Source: Bacteroidales bacterium (GTDB taxonomy: Bacteria; Bacteroidota; Bacteroidia; Bacteroidales; UBA10428). Taken from it: a DNA stretch of 25,018 nt. Where the stretch lies: positions 1-25,018 of the forward strand of contig DAOUOU010000009.1 in assembly GCA_030626465.1 (NCBI GenBank). The letters are read 5' to 3'. The position numbers were made by a program, and so were the translations under genes. The notes under the pieces were generated by a model. It made no database searches. It saw nothing but the letters and a program-made list of their open reading frames with translations, and had not been told where the DNA came from. This document shows, one piece after another, positions 8,066 through 16,468 of this stretch (position 1 is the stretch's first letter; each line of letters starts with the position of its first letter).

Positions 8066-10906
8066 TTAGAAAAAGGATGCGTTTATGCTCATTCCAAAGC
8101 TTATTTCTATATCCTTATCATGGGGAAGATAAGCAATCGTAAGTTTTGGCGTAAATGGAACAAAAAATCTGATAAAATGCATTTCTGAAGCAAGGGTAAT
8201 ACCAGTTGAAATTAGAGCAGTAGAATTTTCGTTTTGAAGGTATTTTACTTTTGCTGCATCATAGAAAAAGCTTGCATGAAATCGTTTAATATATGCAAAA
8301 GGTCCAATACTCCAGTCGGGATAAAAAACAGGGAATGTATATTCAATATTTCCACGGATTAAATTCAAGTATATCTGGCGGGATGAATATCCCCGAGGCA
8401 ATGATATGCCATTATTAGGTGTAAATTGTTTGATATCCTTTGTTTCACCGGCTAAGTAGATTCTTGTTGAATGATGCCTGAAAAATCCTGGTAAATATAA
8501 ATTGAAAACTCCCAATTGGGTTGGGGTGAAAGACTCAGCATCCTTTAACGATTGACTAATTTCAAGATACAGACTCTGACCAAAACGCGAATACAGATCC
8601 CTTGAAGATCTTTTAAGCAAATTACTTAAATATACGCTTATATCCAGATAATTGTAGCCAAGTTTATATATGCTGTTTGAATAGTAATATGCATTTGAAT
8701 AACTATACCTGATCCCTGGTTGCAAATAACGCTTGTATTTATTACGCGTTAAGTTTAGCGGGAGATAACACCTAAGACTAAAAGTACTGTAATTTAAAAG
8801 TTCATCCGGAGGTTGTATATCTTCATCCTGATTAAGAAATCCAGGTTGATTCGTGAACAAGGCACTTATTTCAAAAACAGGATACAAACCTTCAATTGTT
8901 ATTTTTGGCTCAAGATGATGATTTTGATTCTTATAATAGTAACTTAAACTTGAAGTAACTGTACTCAATTTATTCTGAGATAGTAGTGTAAATCCTGGAA
9001 TTATTTCCGGATTCATTGAGAAGAAATCCTCAATATTTAAATAAAAAGGTGTCCAGCTGTGCAGATAGAAACTATTGATATAGCGATTGTAATTAAGAGA
9101 ATCATATTCAATTGCAGGATAGGCATCCTTTTGAATATTTGTGCCGGCTTGTAGCGATAAACTATCGGCCCAGACGTATTTGTATTTCTCAATTTTGCTT
9201 ATGTCTTCCCATTTTGAAGAACTCAGATCAATTTTTGCCGGCACATAGCCATTCAAAGTGTAATCGGAATAATACATTACATGATTATCCTGAACGAATG
9301 GATAATCTGCTCCATAGTTTGATGAGGTAATTTTAAACACCCTGTTTGAACTCAAATCAAGGGCATAAATATTCCTTGACATTTCAAGATCGAAGGAGAA
9401 ATAAATGATACTGTTACGGGCATGTAAGTAACTTATATTGTTTAAACCCGATCGAAACAAAACTTCTCTTTTCCTGGAATTGATTGAAAGTTTTTCAATT
9501 TGTTTGCTGTTGTCAGTCATTGATATAAAGACCAGAGTTTCTTCATTCAACCAAACAGGATGAAAAACCTGCATTCCCGGTGGGATAACTATTTCATCCA
9601 GTGTTTCGCCATTGAAACTGTCCAGGATGATGATTGAATACTGGTTTTGTTCGTCGATCCTGATACAGGCAATTTTATCATCTGAAGGGGAAAGAGAAGG
9701 AGTGAAGTACCTGCTTTTTTGTGTGAGTTGTTTTTCATTGCCGGTAGCCAATTCCAGAAGCTTGATTACCGAATAGTTTCTTTGCTGCCATCTGGCATCA
9801 GGCAGATATTCTTCCCATACAACATATTTTTTACCTGCACTTACAGGAGTATTTGAGTATCTTCCCGGAGTATGGATAATTTCAACTGTTGAATCTTTTA
9901 AAAACACAAATCTTGTGAGATCATCAATTGTTGTTTTTACTGCAAATGCCCCATAGGGTGTTGATTGTACATAGTTATAGCTGGTGTAATGTTTCGTTTT
10001 CGGGATGTTGAAATGTTCCGGGACCGTAAGAGTTAAATTGGCCGTTTCTGTCTTCCACAATAACCTGAGAGAGTCAAATGTTTCATTGTAAAGGTTTACT
10101 TTCGATTTTGCTCCATTTTTTTTCAAACCAAAATAAAAGGGTGCACCAAGATACGGTCTTCGTCCAACCTTATCGATGGTTTTGCCCCAAATAGTATTGT
10201 CATACTTTAATTTAGCATAACTAACCATTTGATAACCATATTTATAATAATTTGGCACAAAATATTTGTAACTCCCAAGGTAAGATTGATCGTATGAGTA
10301 TCTTTTTTCTTTTTCAAGCTCAATTGCTCTCAATTCAAAAGTAAAATCCGGAGCTCTGCCCCGACCTGTAGAAGAAAGTGCAGTTTCATTCATAACAGCA
10401 TCACCCTCAAGAAACCATAAAGGCAGGTAACCGGTTACAGCTCCTGTTGCCATTTCACCAAAAACAATCTTTAATATTTTTGTAAAACCCTGTTCAAGGT
10501 TACTTATCTGTACAACATGACGGTATTCATGAAGGGCCAGTTGTTCCAGCCAGTCCTGTACATAAGTATCTTGCAAGGGAGTAGTAACCCATTCGGATCT
10601 TTTGGGTGCCCAAACAACATAACCATTCGAACGTACGGATTGATTGTACAGAATAACAGATATCTTTTTTGGTTTCTTCGAATAATCTTCAGAACCATAT
10701 TTGTACATATGTTCCAATAGATTCGCAGCCCTGTTTGCTTCATTATAAAATCCGGAGGGATAAATGATCTGAAAATTGTCTGTTTTAATTTGCATCCATA
10801 TGACAGAAGCAGGCGCCTGTCCGGTATTATAAAACTGTGCTGTAACCAAAGTCGGGGCAGTTAGAAGAGCAATTAAATACAGATATTTTTTAAATGGGAT
10901 CTTCAC
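8066..10906 (-). CDS. Secreted HExxH protease-like / beta-propeller / outer-membrane barrel fusion
   Basis: 946 residues. A signal peptide (basic MKIPFKK, hydrophobic core, likely cut after VTA at about 23) directs export. Residues about 30-260 resemble a gluzincin peptidase: LALHEYRHVV gives an HExxH site (H126, E127, H130), and WFLEGDA about 38 residues later supplies a candidate third ligand (E168). Residues about 300-590 hold repeated strands with DDLTRFVF, SPSDDKIACI and YYSDYTL motifs typical of PD40/TolB-like propellers. From about 600 to the end, aromatic alternating strands, many Tyr and a terminal Phe (NASFF) suggest a BamA/Omp85-like outer-membrane barrel. Architecture places the peptidase and propeller in the periplasm with the barrel as anchor. 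It is last in a run of four minus-strand genes, 12 bp after UPF0316. Substrate unknown; the barrel assignment is from composition. Confidence 0.82.
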   Translation of the reverse strand: MKIPFKKYLYLIALLTAPTLVTAQFYNTGQAPASVIWMQIKTDNFQIIYPSGFYNEANRAANLLEHMYKYGSEDYSKKPKKISVILYNQSVRSNGYVVWAPKRSEWVTTPLQDTYVQDWLEQLALHEYRHVVQISNLEQGFTKILKIVFGEMATGAVTGYLPLWFLEGDAVMNETALSSTGRGRAPDFTFELRAIELEKEKRYSYDQSYLGSYKYFVPNYYKYGYQMVSYAKLKYDNTIWGKTIDKVGRRPYLGAPFYFGLKKNGAKSKVNLYNETFDSLRLLWKTETANLTLTVPEHFNIPKTKHYTSYNYVQSTPYGAFAVKTTIDDLTRFVFLKDSTVEIIHTPGRYSNTPVSAGKKYVVWEEYLPDARWQQRNYSVIKLLELATGNEKQLTQKSRYFTPSLSPSDDKIACIRIDEQNQYSIIILDSFNGETLDEIVIPPGMQVFHPVWLNEETLVFISMTDNSKQIEKLSINSRKREVLFRSGLNNISYLHARNSIIYFSFDLEMSRNIYALDLSSNRVFKITSSNYGADYPFVQDNHVMYYSDYTLNGYVPAKIDLSSSKWEDISKIEKYKYVWADSLSLQAGTNIQKDAYPAIEYDSLNYNRYINSFYLHSWTPFYLNIEDFFSMNPEIIPGFTLLSQNKLSTVTSSLSYYYKNQNHHLEPKITIEGLYPVFEISALFTNQPGFLNQDEDIQPPDELLNYSTFSLRCYLPLNLTRNKYKRYLQPGIRYSYSNAYYYSNSIYKLGYNYLDISVYLSNLLKRSSRDLYSRFGQSLYLEISQSLKDAESFTPTQLGVFNLYLPGFFRHHSTRIYLAGETKDIKQFTPNNGISLPRGYSSRQIYLNLIRGNIEYTFPVFYPDWSIGPFAYIKRFHASFFYDAAKVKYLQNENSTALISTGITLASEMHFIRFFVPFTPKLTIAYLPHDKDIEISFGMSINASFF

Positions 10907-10918
10907 TGAGATTTAATT

Positions 10919-11470
10919 TTACTCACAGGGGCTATTTATATCATCTTTTATTTGGCGACTGACAAATCGTATATCTTCAATGGTATAGAAAGCATTGGGA
11001 TTATGCTTTTGAATTACCTTCACTACATCCTGAATGTTCTTTCGGTTTACAATGGAATACAAAATTCCTACTTTTCCTGTACTACCTTCTGCCTGAATGG
11101 ATGTCACACCATAGCCCCCTTCACGCAAAACCCGTGTAAGTGCTGATGCATCTTTTCTTGTAATGATCCTGATCAGTTGTACTCCAAGAGCAAGTTTTTC
11201 TTCAATCTTCATGCCTATGTAACTTCCCAGTGCAAAACCAAAAGCATAAGCCACATAGCAAACCCAATTGTCAAGGTTTTGAAAAATTCTTGTTATGGCA
11301 AGCAGCCAAACGAGTACTTCAAAAAAGCCAAGAATGGGAGCCAGAAACTTGTATCCTTTTGCAATAAAAATAATCTTCAGTGTACCGAGAGATACATCTA
11401 CAATTCGGGCCAGTATTATGAGTATTGGAAGAATCAGGTAACTAAAAAGTTCACTGTTTAATAGTTCCAT
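10919..11470 (-). CDS. UPF0316 membrane protein (DUF5698 + DUF2179)
   Basis: 183 residues. Three hydrophobic segments (about 9-30, 40-62, 68-86) with the conserved RIVDVSLGTLKIIFI start and GFFEVLVWLLAI motif form the DUF5698 membrane part. The rest (about 92-172) is the cytoplasmic DUF2179 domain with GYGVTSIQAEGSTGKVGILY. In Bacillus relatives DUF2179 also occurs in YitT-type proteins; no biochemical role is established. It sits between the MATE exporter (47 bp upstream) and the large protease/barrel gene (12 bp downstream), on the same strand and probably cotranscribed. Confidence 0.92.
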   Translation of the reverse strand: MELLNSELFSYLILPILIILARIVDVSLGTLKIIFIAKGYKFLAPILGFFEVLVWLLAITRIFQNLDNWVCYVAYAFGFALGSYIGMKIEEKLALGVQLIRIITRKDASALTRVLREGGYGVTSIQAEGSTGKVGILYSIVNRKNIQDVVKVIQKHNPNAFYTIEDIRFVSRQIKDDINSPCE

Positions 11471-11517
11471 TGTTAATCAACTTTCCGAAAAGATAGAAAA
11501 TTCCGGGGAATAATCAA

Positions 11518-12903
11518 TCATACAGTTCTTAATTTCCATTTTCCTCTCAAAAACACCAAAATACCCAAAATAGCCAGAATAGTTTCAGAAATAAGTATAG
11601 AATAAAATACGCCATTCTCTTTCATGCCTGAATTTTTAGCCAAATAATAGGCCAGAGGGATCTCAATTAACCAGAAACAAATGAAATTCAAAACTGTAGG
11701 TGTATAAGTGTCACCTGCACCATTGAATGCCTGGGCAATGATCATTCCAAATCCATAAAAAACCATACCATAACCCATGATTTGCAGGCAGGCTACCCCT
11801 ACCTCATACGATTTACCTCCATCAGAAAATAGTTTGATAAAATATTGAGGGAAGATCACAAACCCCAACATGGCAATTAACATATAAGCGCTGTTGACAA
11901 TCGAAGTATACCATACCGCTCGTTCTGCCCGTCCGGGATCTTTAGCTCCCAGATTTTGTCCGACAAGGGTTGATGCTGCATTGCTGAAACCCCATGCAGG
12001 CAGCAGGAAGAATACAAAAACGCGAATAGCTATGGTATAACCTGCAATCACTTCACTTTTGTAATCGGCAAGAATACGATAAAGAATTACCCAGCTTGAA
12101 GTAGCAATAAGATACTGTAAAATTCCACCTCCGGAAAGATATAAGACTTTCCACATTACCTTTAAGTGCAGGATAAAATCTGAAAGTCTCAGATCTATTC
12201 TTGATTTATGTTTAAAGAGAAGATAAAATTGGTAGAGCACACCAATTCCACGACCTATATTCGTTGCAACAGCAGCACCTGTAACTCCCAGTTGAGGAAA
12301 TGGGCCAATACCGAAAATCAGACAGGGATCAAGCACAATATTTATTGCATTGGCTACCAACAATACTCTCATGGAAAGCGCAGGGGCTCCTGCACTTCTG
12401 AATATTGCATTGTTGATGAACAAGAGCATAATTACAAAGTTACCTCCAAGCATAATCTGTGTAAAAGAAAATCCGATGTCAATAACTTTTTGCTCGGCAT
12501 TCATCATGCCCAGAATTTTCTTTGCAAAGATAATTCCCGGTATGGCAATAAATGCAGAGATAAGTATACCTAAAAGAATTGCCTGGGAAGCGGCGATGGA
12601 AGCATCTCTGTCTCTTTTTTCTCCTATACGCCGGGCAACAATGCCGGTAGTAGCCATGGCCAGACCAATTCCAATGGCATAGACTATGGTCATCAAGGAT
12701 TCGGTAAGTCCAACTACGGATATAGCTTCATCACCAAGTCTGGAAACAAAATAAATATCCAGAATAGCAAAAAACGATTCCATCAGCATTTCCACAACCA
12801 TGGGAATAGAGAGCAACAAAATGGCTTTTCCCAGCTTTATTTTTGTGAGATCATACTCATAACCGCGAATGGCATCCCATATATCACGGAATAACTGTTT
12901 CAT
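11518..12903 (-). CDS. MATE-family multidrug/Na+ exporter
   Basis: 461 residues with about twelve membrane helices in two homologous MatE halves. A 25-residue cytosolic N-terminus precedes the first helix, GKAILLLSIPMVVEMLMESF, a recognisable MATE start. FVSRLGDEAISVVGL and ATTGIVARRIGEKR follow, and the second half repeats the pattern (ASTLVGQNLGAKDPGRAER). MATE proteins of this NorM-like type expel cationic drugs by Na+ or H+ antiport across the inner membrane. It lies 49 bp after the DMT gene and 47 bp before UPF0316 on the same strand, suggesting an export-related operon. Nothing indicates the natural substrate. Confidence 0.94.
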   Translation of the reverse strand: MKQLFRDIWDAIRGYEYDLTKIKLGKAILLLSIPMVVEMLMESFFAILDIYFVSRLGDEAISVVGLTESLMTIVYAIGIGLAMATTGIVARRIGEKRDRDASIAASQAILLGILISAFIAIPGIIFAKKILGMMNAEQKVIDIGFSFTQIMLGGNFVIMLLFINNAIFRSAGAPALSMRVLLVANAINIVLDPCLIFGIGPFPQLGVTGAAVATNIGRGIGVLYQFYLLFKHKSRIDLRLSDFILHLKVMWKVLYLSGGGILQYLIATSSWVILYRILADYKSEVIAGYTIAIRVFVFFLLPAWGFSNAASTLVGQNLGAKDPGRAERAVWYTSIVNSAYMLIAMLGFVIFPQYFIKLFSDGGKSYEVGVACLQIMGYGMVFYGFGMIIAQAFNGAGDTYTPTVLNFICFWLIEIPLAYYLAKNSGMKENGVFYSILISETILAILGILVFLRGKWKLRTV

Positions 12904-12952
12904 AAATTTTGAAAAAGAATCATAAAACTAGGTCAAATCATATAGAATGAAA

Positions 12953-13873
12953 TTATTTTTGATTGTTTTTTTTCTTTCTTAGTACGGTTAATACGGCTCC
13001 TGAAATTACCAGCAATGCGCCGGCAAGTGAAACCAAAGTGAATTTTTCGTGAACTATCCATTCAACTTCAAGAATAGTAAGAATACTCATTACCGATATC
13101 GTAATGATAGGATTAAAGGTAATGATTACACTTATCTTATTGGCTTCCAGATATTTAAATGCATAAGCTAAAGACCCGTATGCAAACAGGGTATTACAAC
13201 CCAGAAAGAGTAACAGACCCCATTCCAGACCTGTAGCTAATCCAAATTCCTGAAAATCTACAAACGGAAAATATCCGATGGCCGGAAGACCAAAAAGAAC
13301 CAGATTTAATTCGAGTGGGTGATGCGTTTTAACCAGTTTTTTTTGGAAAACAGCGTAAGTTGCCCACATTACTGCACCAAAAATGATCCAAATTACTCCT
13401 TTCTGGTACCTGGTTACATTATCAGCAAGCACAAGTATTTGATCACGATAAAAAACTGCCAAACCCGCAAAAACAAGAAACAGTCCGATAATCTGACGAA
13501 CTGAGGCTTTTTCGTTGAAAAAAACGAATCCTGATAATGCCAGTAGAACAGGGCCGGTTTGAATAAAAATCTGTGCGATACCAGGTGTAGTTAAATTGAT
13601 ACCTGAAATAAATCCGAGATAATTAAATCCAAGACATAGTGCTGCTAAAACTGAAATTAAGGGAGGGCGAGCAAGTATTTTTAACGATGCTGGTCTTCTG
13701 ACTGCAAGATAAATGCTGAGAATTACAAAGGCAATAATAAAACGGCTCCAAGTAACTTCAATTGGAGAAAGATTTGTAAGAGACACCTTGAGTACAATAG
13801 CAAGAAAACCCCACAATAATGCCGTAAAGGAGGCAAAAATAACACCTTTCCGTATAGAAGAATTGCTTTTCAT
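12953..13873 (-). CDS. EamA/DMT-superfamily transporter
   Basis: 306 residues with ten membrane helices in two EamA repeats. Repeat 1 starts FASFTALLWGFLAIVLK and carries the R in TWSRFIIAF and the NYLGFISGI segment. Repeat 2 starts IWIIFGAVMWATYAVFQKK and ends with a positively charged tail (RKKKNNQK), as usual for cytosolic C-termini. Such proteins export or import small metabolites such as amino acids and nucleosides; substrate cannot be told from sequence. First gene of the minus-strand run DMT-MATE-UPF0316-protease/barrel. It is divergent from the broken DUF3859 gene with a 76-bp gap. Confidence 0.92.
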   Translation of the reverse strand: MKSNSSIRKGVIFASFTALLWGFLAIVLKVSLTNLSPIEVTWSRFIIAFVILSIYLAVRRPASLKILARPPLISVLAALCLGFNYLGFISGINLTTPGIAQIFIQTGPVLLALSGFVFFNEKASVRQIIGLFLVFAGLAVFYRDQILVLADNVTRYQKGVIWIIFGAVMWATYAVFQKKLVKTHHPLELNLVLFGLPAIGYFPFVDFQEFGLATGLEWGLLLFLGCNTLFAYGSLAYAFKYLEANKISVIITFNPIITISVMSILTILEVEWIVHEKFTLVSLAGALLVISGAVLTVLRKKKNNQK

Positions 13874-13949
13874 CTTGTTGAAATTAAGATTGCTAAAATA
13901 CGCTAATATTGTATGAACTTAAATTATAGCTGTCCGAAGAAAAATCAAT

Positions 13950-14351
13950 ATGACAAGGAGAAAGAATCCTGATATTAGAATAGAAAGTTATGGCCGCTAT
14001 TCGAAATGGAAACAGGGAAGTAAAAAATTACCAATGATCCTCGAATTCACAAATACCATAGAAGCTGTTGAAGGGAATGAGTTTGAAATGATATTACGGA
14101 TCAAAGAAAGCAAAGGGTTGTAGCTGGAATACCGCATAAAACATCCTGGATTTAGTAATGCAGATGGTTATTTGCAACCTGATTTTACAGGAGAATATTA
14201 TATGCATTCCAACAATCATAAATTTTATATTAGTGACTGTATCTGGCTTCCTGTTGAAGATAAGGTTGGAATATGGGAAATACACGTGTATTATTCAGGC
14301 AACACCATAGCATCAAAAACTTTTAACGTAGTTTTACCGCAAACTGTTTAG
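13950..14351 (+). pseudogene. DUF3859-domain gene interrupted by one in-frame TAG
   Basis: Reading from the ATG at 13950, the frame stays open to a TAG at 14349-14351 except for a single internal TAG at 14121-14123 (codon 58 of 134). The 57 residues before it (RIESYGRYSKW, LPMILEFTNTIEA) and the 75 after it (LEYRIKHPGFSNADG, SNNHKFYISDCIWLP, GIWEIHVYYSG, KTFNV) match the DUF3859 family pattern from end to end as I recall it. Relatives usually have Lys at the stop position, so one base change (AAG to TAG) explains it. TAG is also the normal stop of xth here, so the code is not reassigned. It lies 3 nt before the ACT gene. It may be a young pseudogene, a sequencing error, or read through. Confidence 0.8.
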
Positions 14352-14354
14352 AAT

Positions 14355-14744
14355 ATGGGAAATGAAAAAAAATTTCATGCACTGATAAAAAATGTAGCGC
14401 CGAAGCTGAATAAAGGGCATTATGTATTTATCACTGAAAACGACTTGGATAAGATCCCCTTATCTCAGGTTCTTTATCAATTTAAGGAAAAGGAAGGCAC
14501 TACAATAGTTCTTGAAAAAGAGAGGGCCGATGAACTGGGATTTTCTTATTCGTTTGTAGCTGCCTGGATTACCTTAACAGTACATTCCTCACTTGAGGCG
14601 GTTGGTTTGACTGCAAAGGCATCTGATGCATTAACAAAAGAAGGCATCAGTTGCAATGCAGTTGCTGCATATTACCACGATCATATTTTTGTCCCTTATA
14701 AGGATGCCGAACGGGCGATATCAGTTTTAAGAAGATTGGGCTAA
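14355..14744 (+). CDS. ACT-domain protein (COG3602-like)
   Basis: 129 residues with two ACT-like halves: a first part with KLNKGHYVFITE and QFKEKEGTTIVLEKE, and a second with ITLTVHSSLEAVGLTAKASDALTKEGISCNAVAAYYHDHIFVP, ending in RAISVLRRLG. This is the pattern of the small ACT_7/COG3602 proteins, which bind small ligands, probably amino acids, and have no proven role. Start chosen at the ATG 3 nt after the stop of the preceding DUF3859 frame, so the two were probably translated as a pair. If the DUF3859 gene is dead, expression of this gene may still depend on its promoter. Cytoplasmic. Confidence 0.9.
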   Translation: MGNEKKFHALIKNVAPKLNKGHYVFITENDLDKIPLSQVLYQFKEKEGTTIVLEKERADELGFSYSFVAAWITLTVHSSLEAVGLTAKASDALTKEGISCNAVAAYYHDHIFVPYKDAERAISVLRRLG

Positions 14745-14846
14745 GTAATTTCTTAATACGGTTTATTTGGAATTTTTTATGATAAGTGTTTAAAATACTA
14801 AATGATCAGCAGATAAAAATTAATATTCCATTCATTAAGATAGACT

Positions 14847-14924
14847 ATGAAGATATTAATCTTATGCACTGGCAATAGCTGTCATAGCCGGATGACACAT
14901 GGTTTTTTTGCAATCCTTTGTTGA
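14847..14924 (+). pseudogene. arsC: Arsenate reductase (ArsC) N-terminal remnant
   Basis: An ATG at 14847 opens 25 codons beginning MKILILCTGNSCHSRMTHGF, which is the start and phosphate-binding loop of thioredoxin-coupled, low-molecular-weight-phosphatase-type ArsC. The loop normally reads CxGNSCRS; here the catalytic Arg after the second Cys is His. After about 21 residues homology ends and a TGA follows at 14922. The functional protein is about 130-140 residues, so more than 80% is missing. The remnant runs straight into the 3' end of an arsenite pump, so a deletion probably joined the two. It lies in a 307-bp stretch with no intact gene, between the ACT gene and the hydrolase gene. Confidence 0.75.
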
Positions 14925-14976
14925 AGTACCTGTTATGTTATCTTTGGTTGTCCTGGCAAATAAGTGGAAATATTGA
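14917..14976 (+). pseudogene. Arsenite efflux pump (Acr3) C-terminal remnant
   Basis: In the frame +1 to the ArsC remnant, codons 14920-14973 read VEVPVMLSLVVLANKWKY and end in TGA. This resembles the extreme C-terminus of Acr3/ArsB-type arsenite permeases, where a last helix with (V/I)EVPVML is followed by a basic tail. Only about 18 codons survive of roughly 350. Joined to the 5' end of arsC, it shows that an arsC-acr3 gene order once existed here and that the interior was lost. The assignment rests on one short but characteristic motif. Confidence 0.6.
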
Positions 14977-15051
14977 TATAGAAAGACCTATGGGAACAAT
15001 TCAATATATATCAATCATAACATGTCCTCCTTCACAACTAGGCAACTGTTG

Positions 15052-16407
15052 TTAATTGAATGTAGAAATTTTCTCAAGTAATAGCTGATCAGAAAAGCCT
15101 GCATCGATGGCTTTCTGCAAGAATATTTTTACTTCTTCTGTTCTTCCGGTTTGCTTTGAATAGACTGCATAGAAAAAGAACATATCCGGATTATCCGGTT
15201 CAACAAGGGCATAAACCGACAATAGTCTGCCAGTGCTTTTTGTATCACCTGACTGAAGCGCCTTATTTGTTAACGTATAGCACATAATACCAAGAAAAGC
15301 TTTTATTCTTTTATAGGCAAGATTTCTGTAATGATCAGTATCCTGCCTGATCTTCTTGTTCAGAGAAGAGATTTCATTTATCCACCAGGCATAATCTTCC
15401 GAGAGTAAAGCCTTTAAATAGGTATCTCGTACTGTAAGTTCAAAACGTATACTCTCTCTCAACCGGCCAAGTTCGTCGTTCAATTCCTCGCTATATACCA
15501 GAGAGTTACGAATAGACTGAAATTGATTTGCACTTTCACCATCATTCAGATGAATCATATTTTGTGCTATAAGTGATGCGCTCAGGTAATTTCCTGCTTT
15601 CTTCAGTGTATCGATCCGGCTTTTTTGAGAGTCTCCAAATTGTTCTCTTGTTTTTCCGATATCAAGGCATTTTATTTTCTTGGTATTTTCTGCCAATATC
15701 AGGTAAGCAATTGAGTTGCTAAGTTCATGCTCAGAAGGCCATTCATGCATTTCATCTGTTAATTCGATTCTCAAATTTTCAGGAGTATTCTCAGACCTGA
15801 AAAAATATTGGGCTGTTTCAATAAAATTGAAATCCTGCATACCGGTTAGTGCAAAAACAGTGGTGTTTATTGATTCAATCTGATTGGCAGAAACAAGAGC
15901 ACCACAGGCAATAATACCATCAACATCATGGTATTGAGCAAAAGAAAGAGCCATGCGTGCCCCTCCTGAAAATCCAGCGATATAGACAATATTATTTGAA
16001 GGATATTTAATACGCACATCCTTTATCAAAATATCAATTTCAGTTTGGTAATCAGGGGAGTTATTTTTTACCAGGTTTGAAGCAACCAGCATACATTTGT
16101 ATCTTTCGGCAGCAGGAATAAAATTTTCAATAGCCGATTTACCATGACCGTGTGGGTCGAGGATTACCAAAAGAGGCAACTGAGAGCAATCTTTTGCATT
16201 GGAGGGTATATACAACTCATAGCTATGATTACTATTCTTATTACAGGTATCCTGTAATTTAATTCTCTCGTTGGTATCAATACTATTCTCATTCCTGGAA
16301 CAGGAGAGTGCCAGGGCAAATAACAAAGGCCATGAGAAGATTCTTAAAACGGAAAGCTCTGACAGATTTGGATTCATTGAATAGTCAAGTAGGGTTGATA
16401 ACATCAT
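15052..16407 (-). CDS. Lipoprotein alpha/beta-hydrolase with C-terminal TPR-like region
   Basis: 451 residues from this start; the ATG at 16377 (10 codons in) gives a more normal lipoprotein signal. The lipobox is LALSC (Cys36), so the protein is probably acylated and exported to the periplasmic or outer-membrane face. Residues about 60-235 form an esterase/PHB-depolymerase-like fold: LLVILDPHGHG (oxyanion region), nucleophile elbow GFSGG (S147), Asp in GMQDFNF (D192) and His in DEMHEW (H221), a complete catalytic triad. The remaining ~210 residues are helical, with a TPR-like PDMFFFYAVYSKQTGR near the end. It lies 61 bp downstream of the Cache-PAS histidine kinase on the same strand, which suggests cotranscription. 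Substrate unknown. Confidence 0.85.
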   Translation of the reverse strand: MMLSTLLDYSMNPNLSELSVLRIFSWPLLFALALSCSRNENSIDTNERIKLQDTCNKNSNHSYELYIPSNAKDCSQLPLLVILDPHGHGKSAIENFIPAAERYKCMLVASNLVKNNSPDYQTEIDILIKDVRIKYPSNNIVYIAGFSGGARMALSFAQYHDVDGIIACGALVSANQIESINTTVFALTGMQDFNFIETAQYFFRSENTPENLRIELTDEMHEWPSEHELSNSIAYLILAENTKKIKCLDIGKTREQFGDSQKSRIDTLKKAGNYLSASLIAQNMIHLNDGESANQFQSIRNSLVYSEELNDELGRLRESIRFELTVRDTYLKALLSEDYAWWINEISSLNKKIRQDTDHYRNLAYKRIKAFLGIMCYTLTNKALQSGDTKSTGRLLSVYALVEPDNPDMFFFYAVYSKQTGRTEEVKIFLQKAIDAGFSDQLLLEKISTFN

Positions 16408-16468
16408 TGCCTGACAAAGATAAAAAAAGACAGGATGCTCTATACTCTATATTTTTACAGGACTTCCA

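Noticed and set aside
12208..12682. Plus-strand frames of 110-121 residues opposite the MATE gene
   Set aside because: Antisense shadows of a strongly supported membrane-protein gene; no independent coding evidence.
14121..14123. Reassigned TAG codon (recoding)
   Set aside because: TAG is used as the ordinary stop of xth and of the DUF3859 frame itself, so a genome-wide reassignment is excluded.
14972..15015. 9-bp inverted repeat ATTGATATA/TATATCAAT after the Acr3 remnant as a terminator
   Set aside because: The 26-base loop, AT-only stem and missing T-run make a terminator unlikely.
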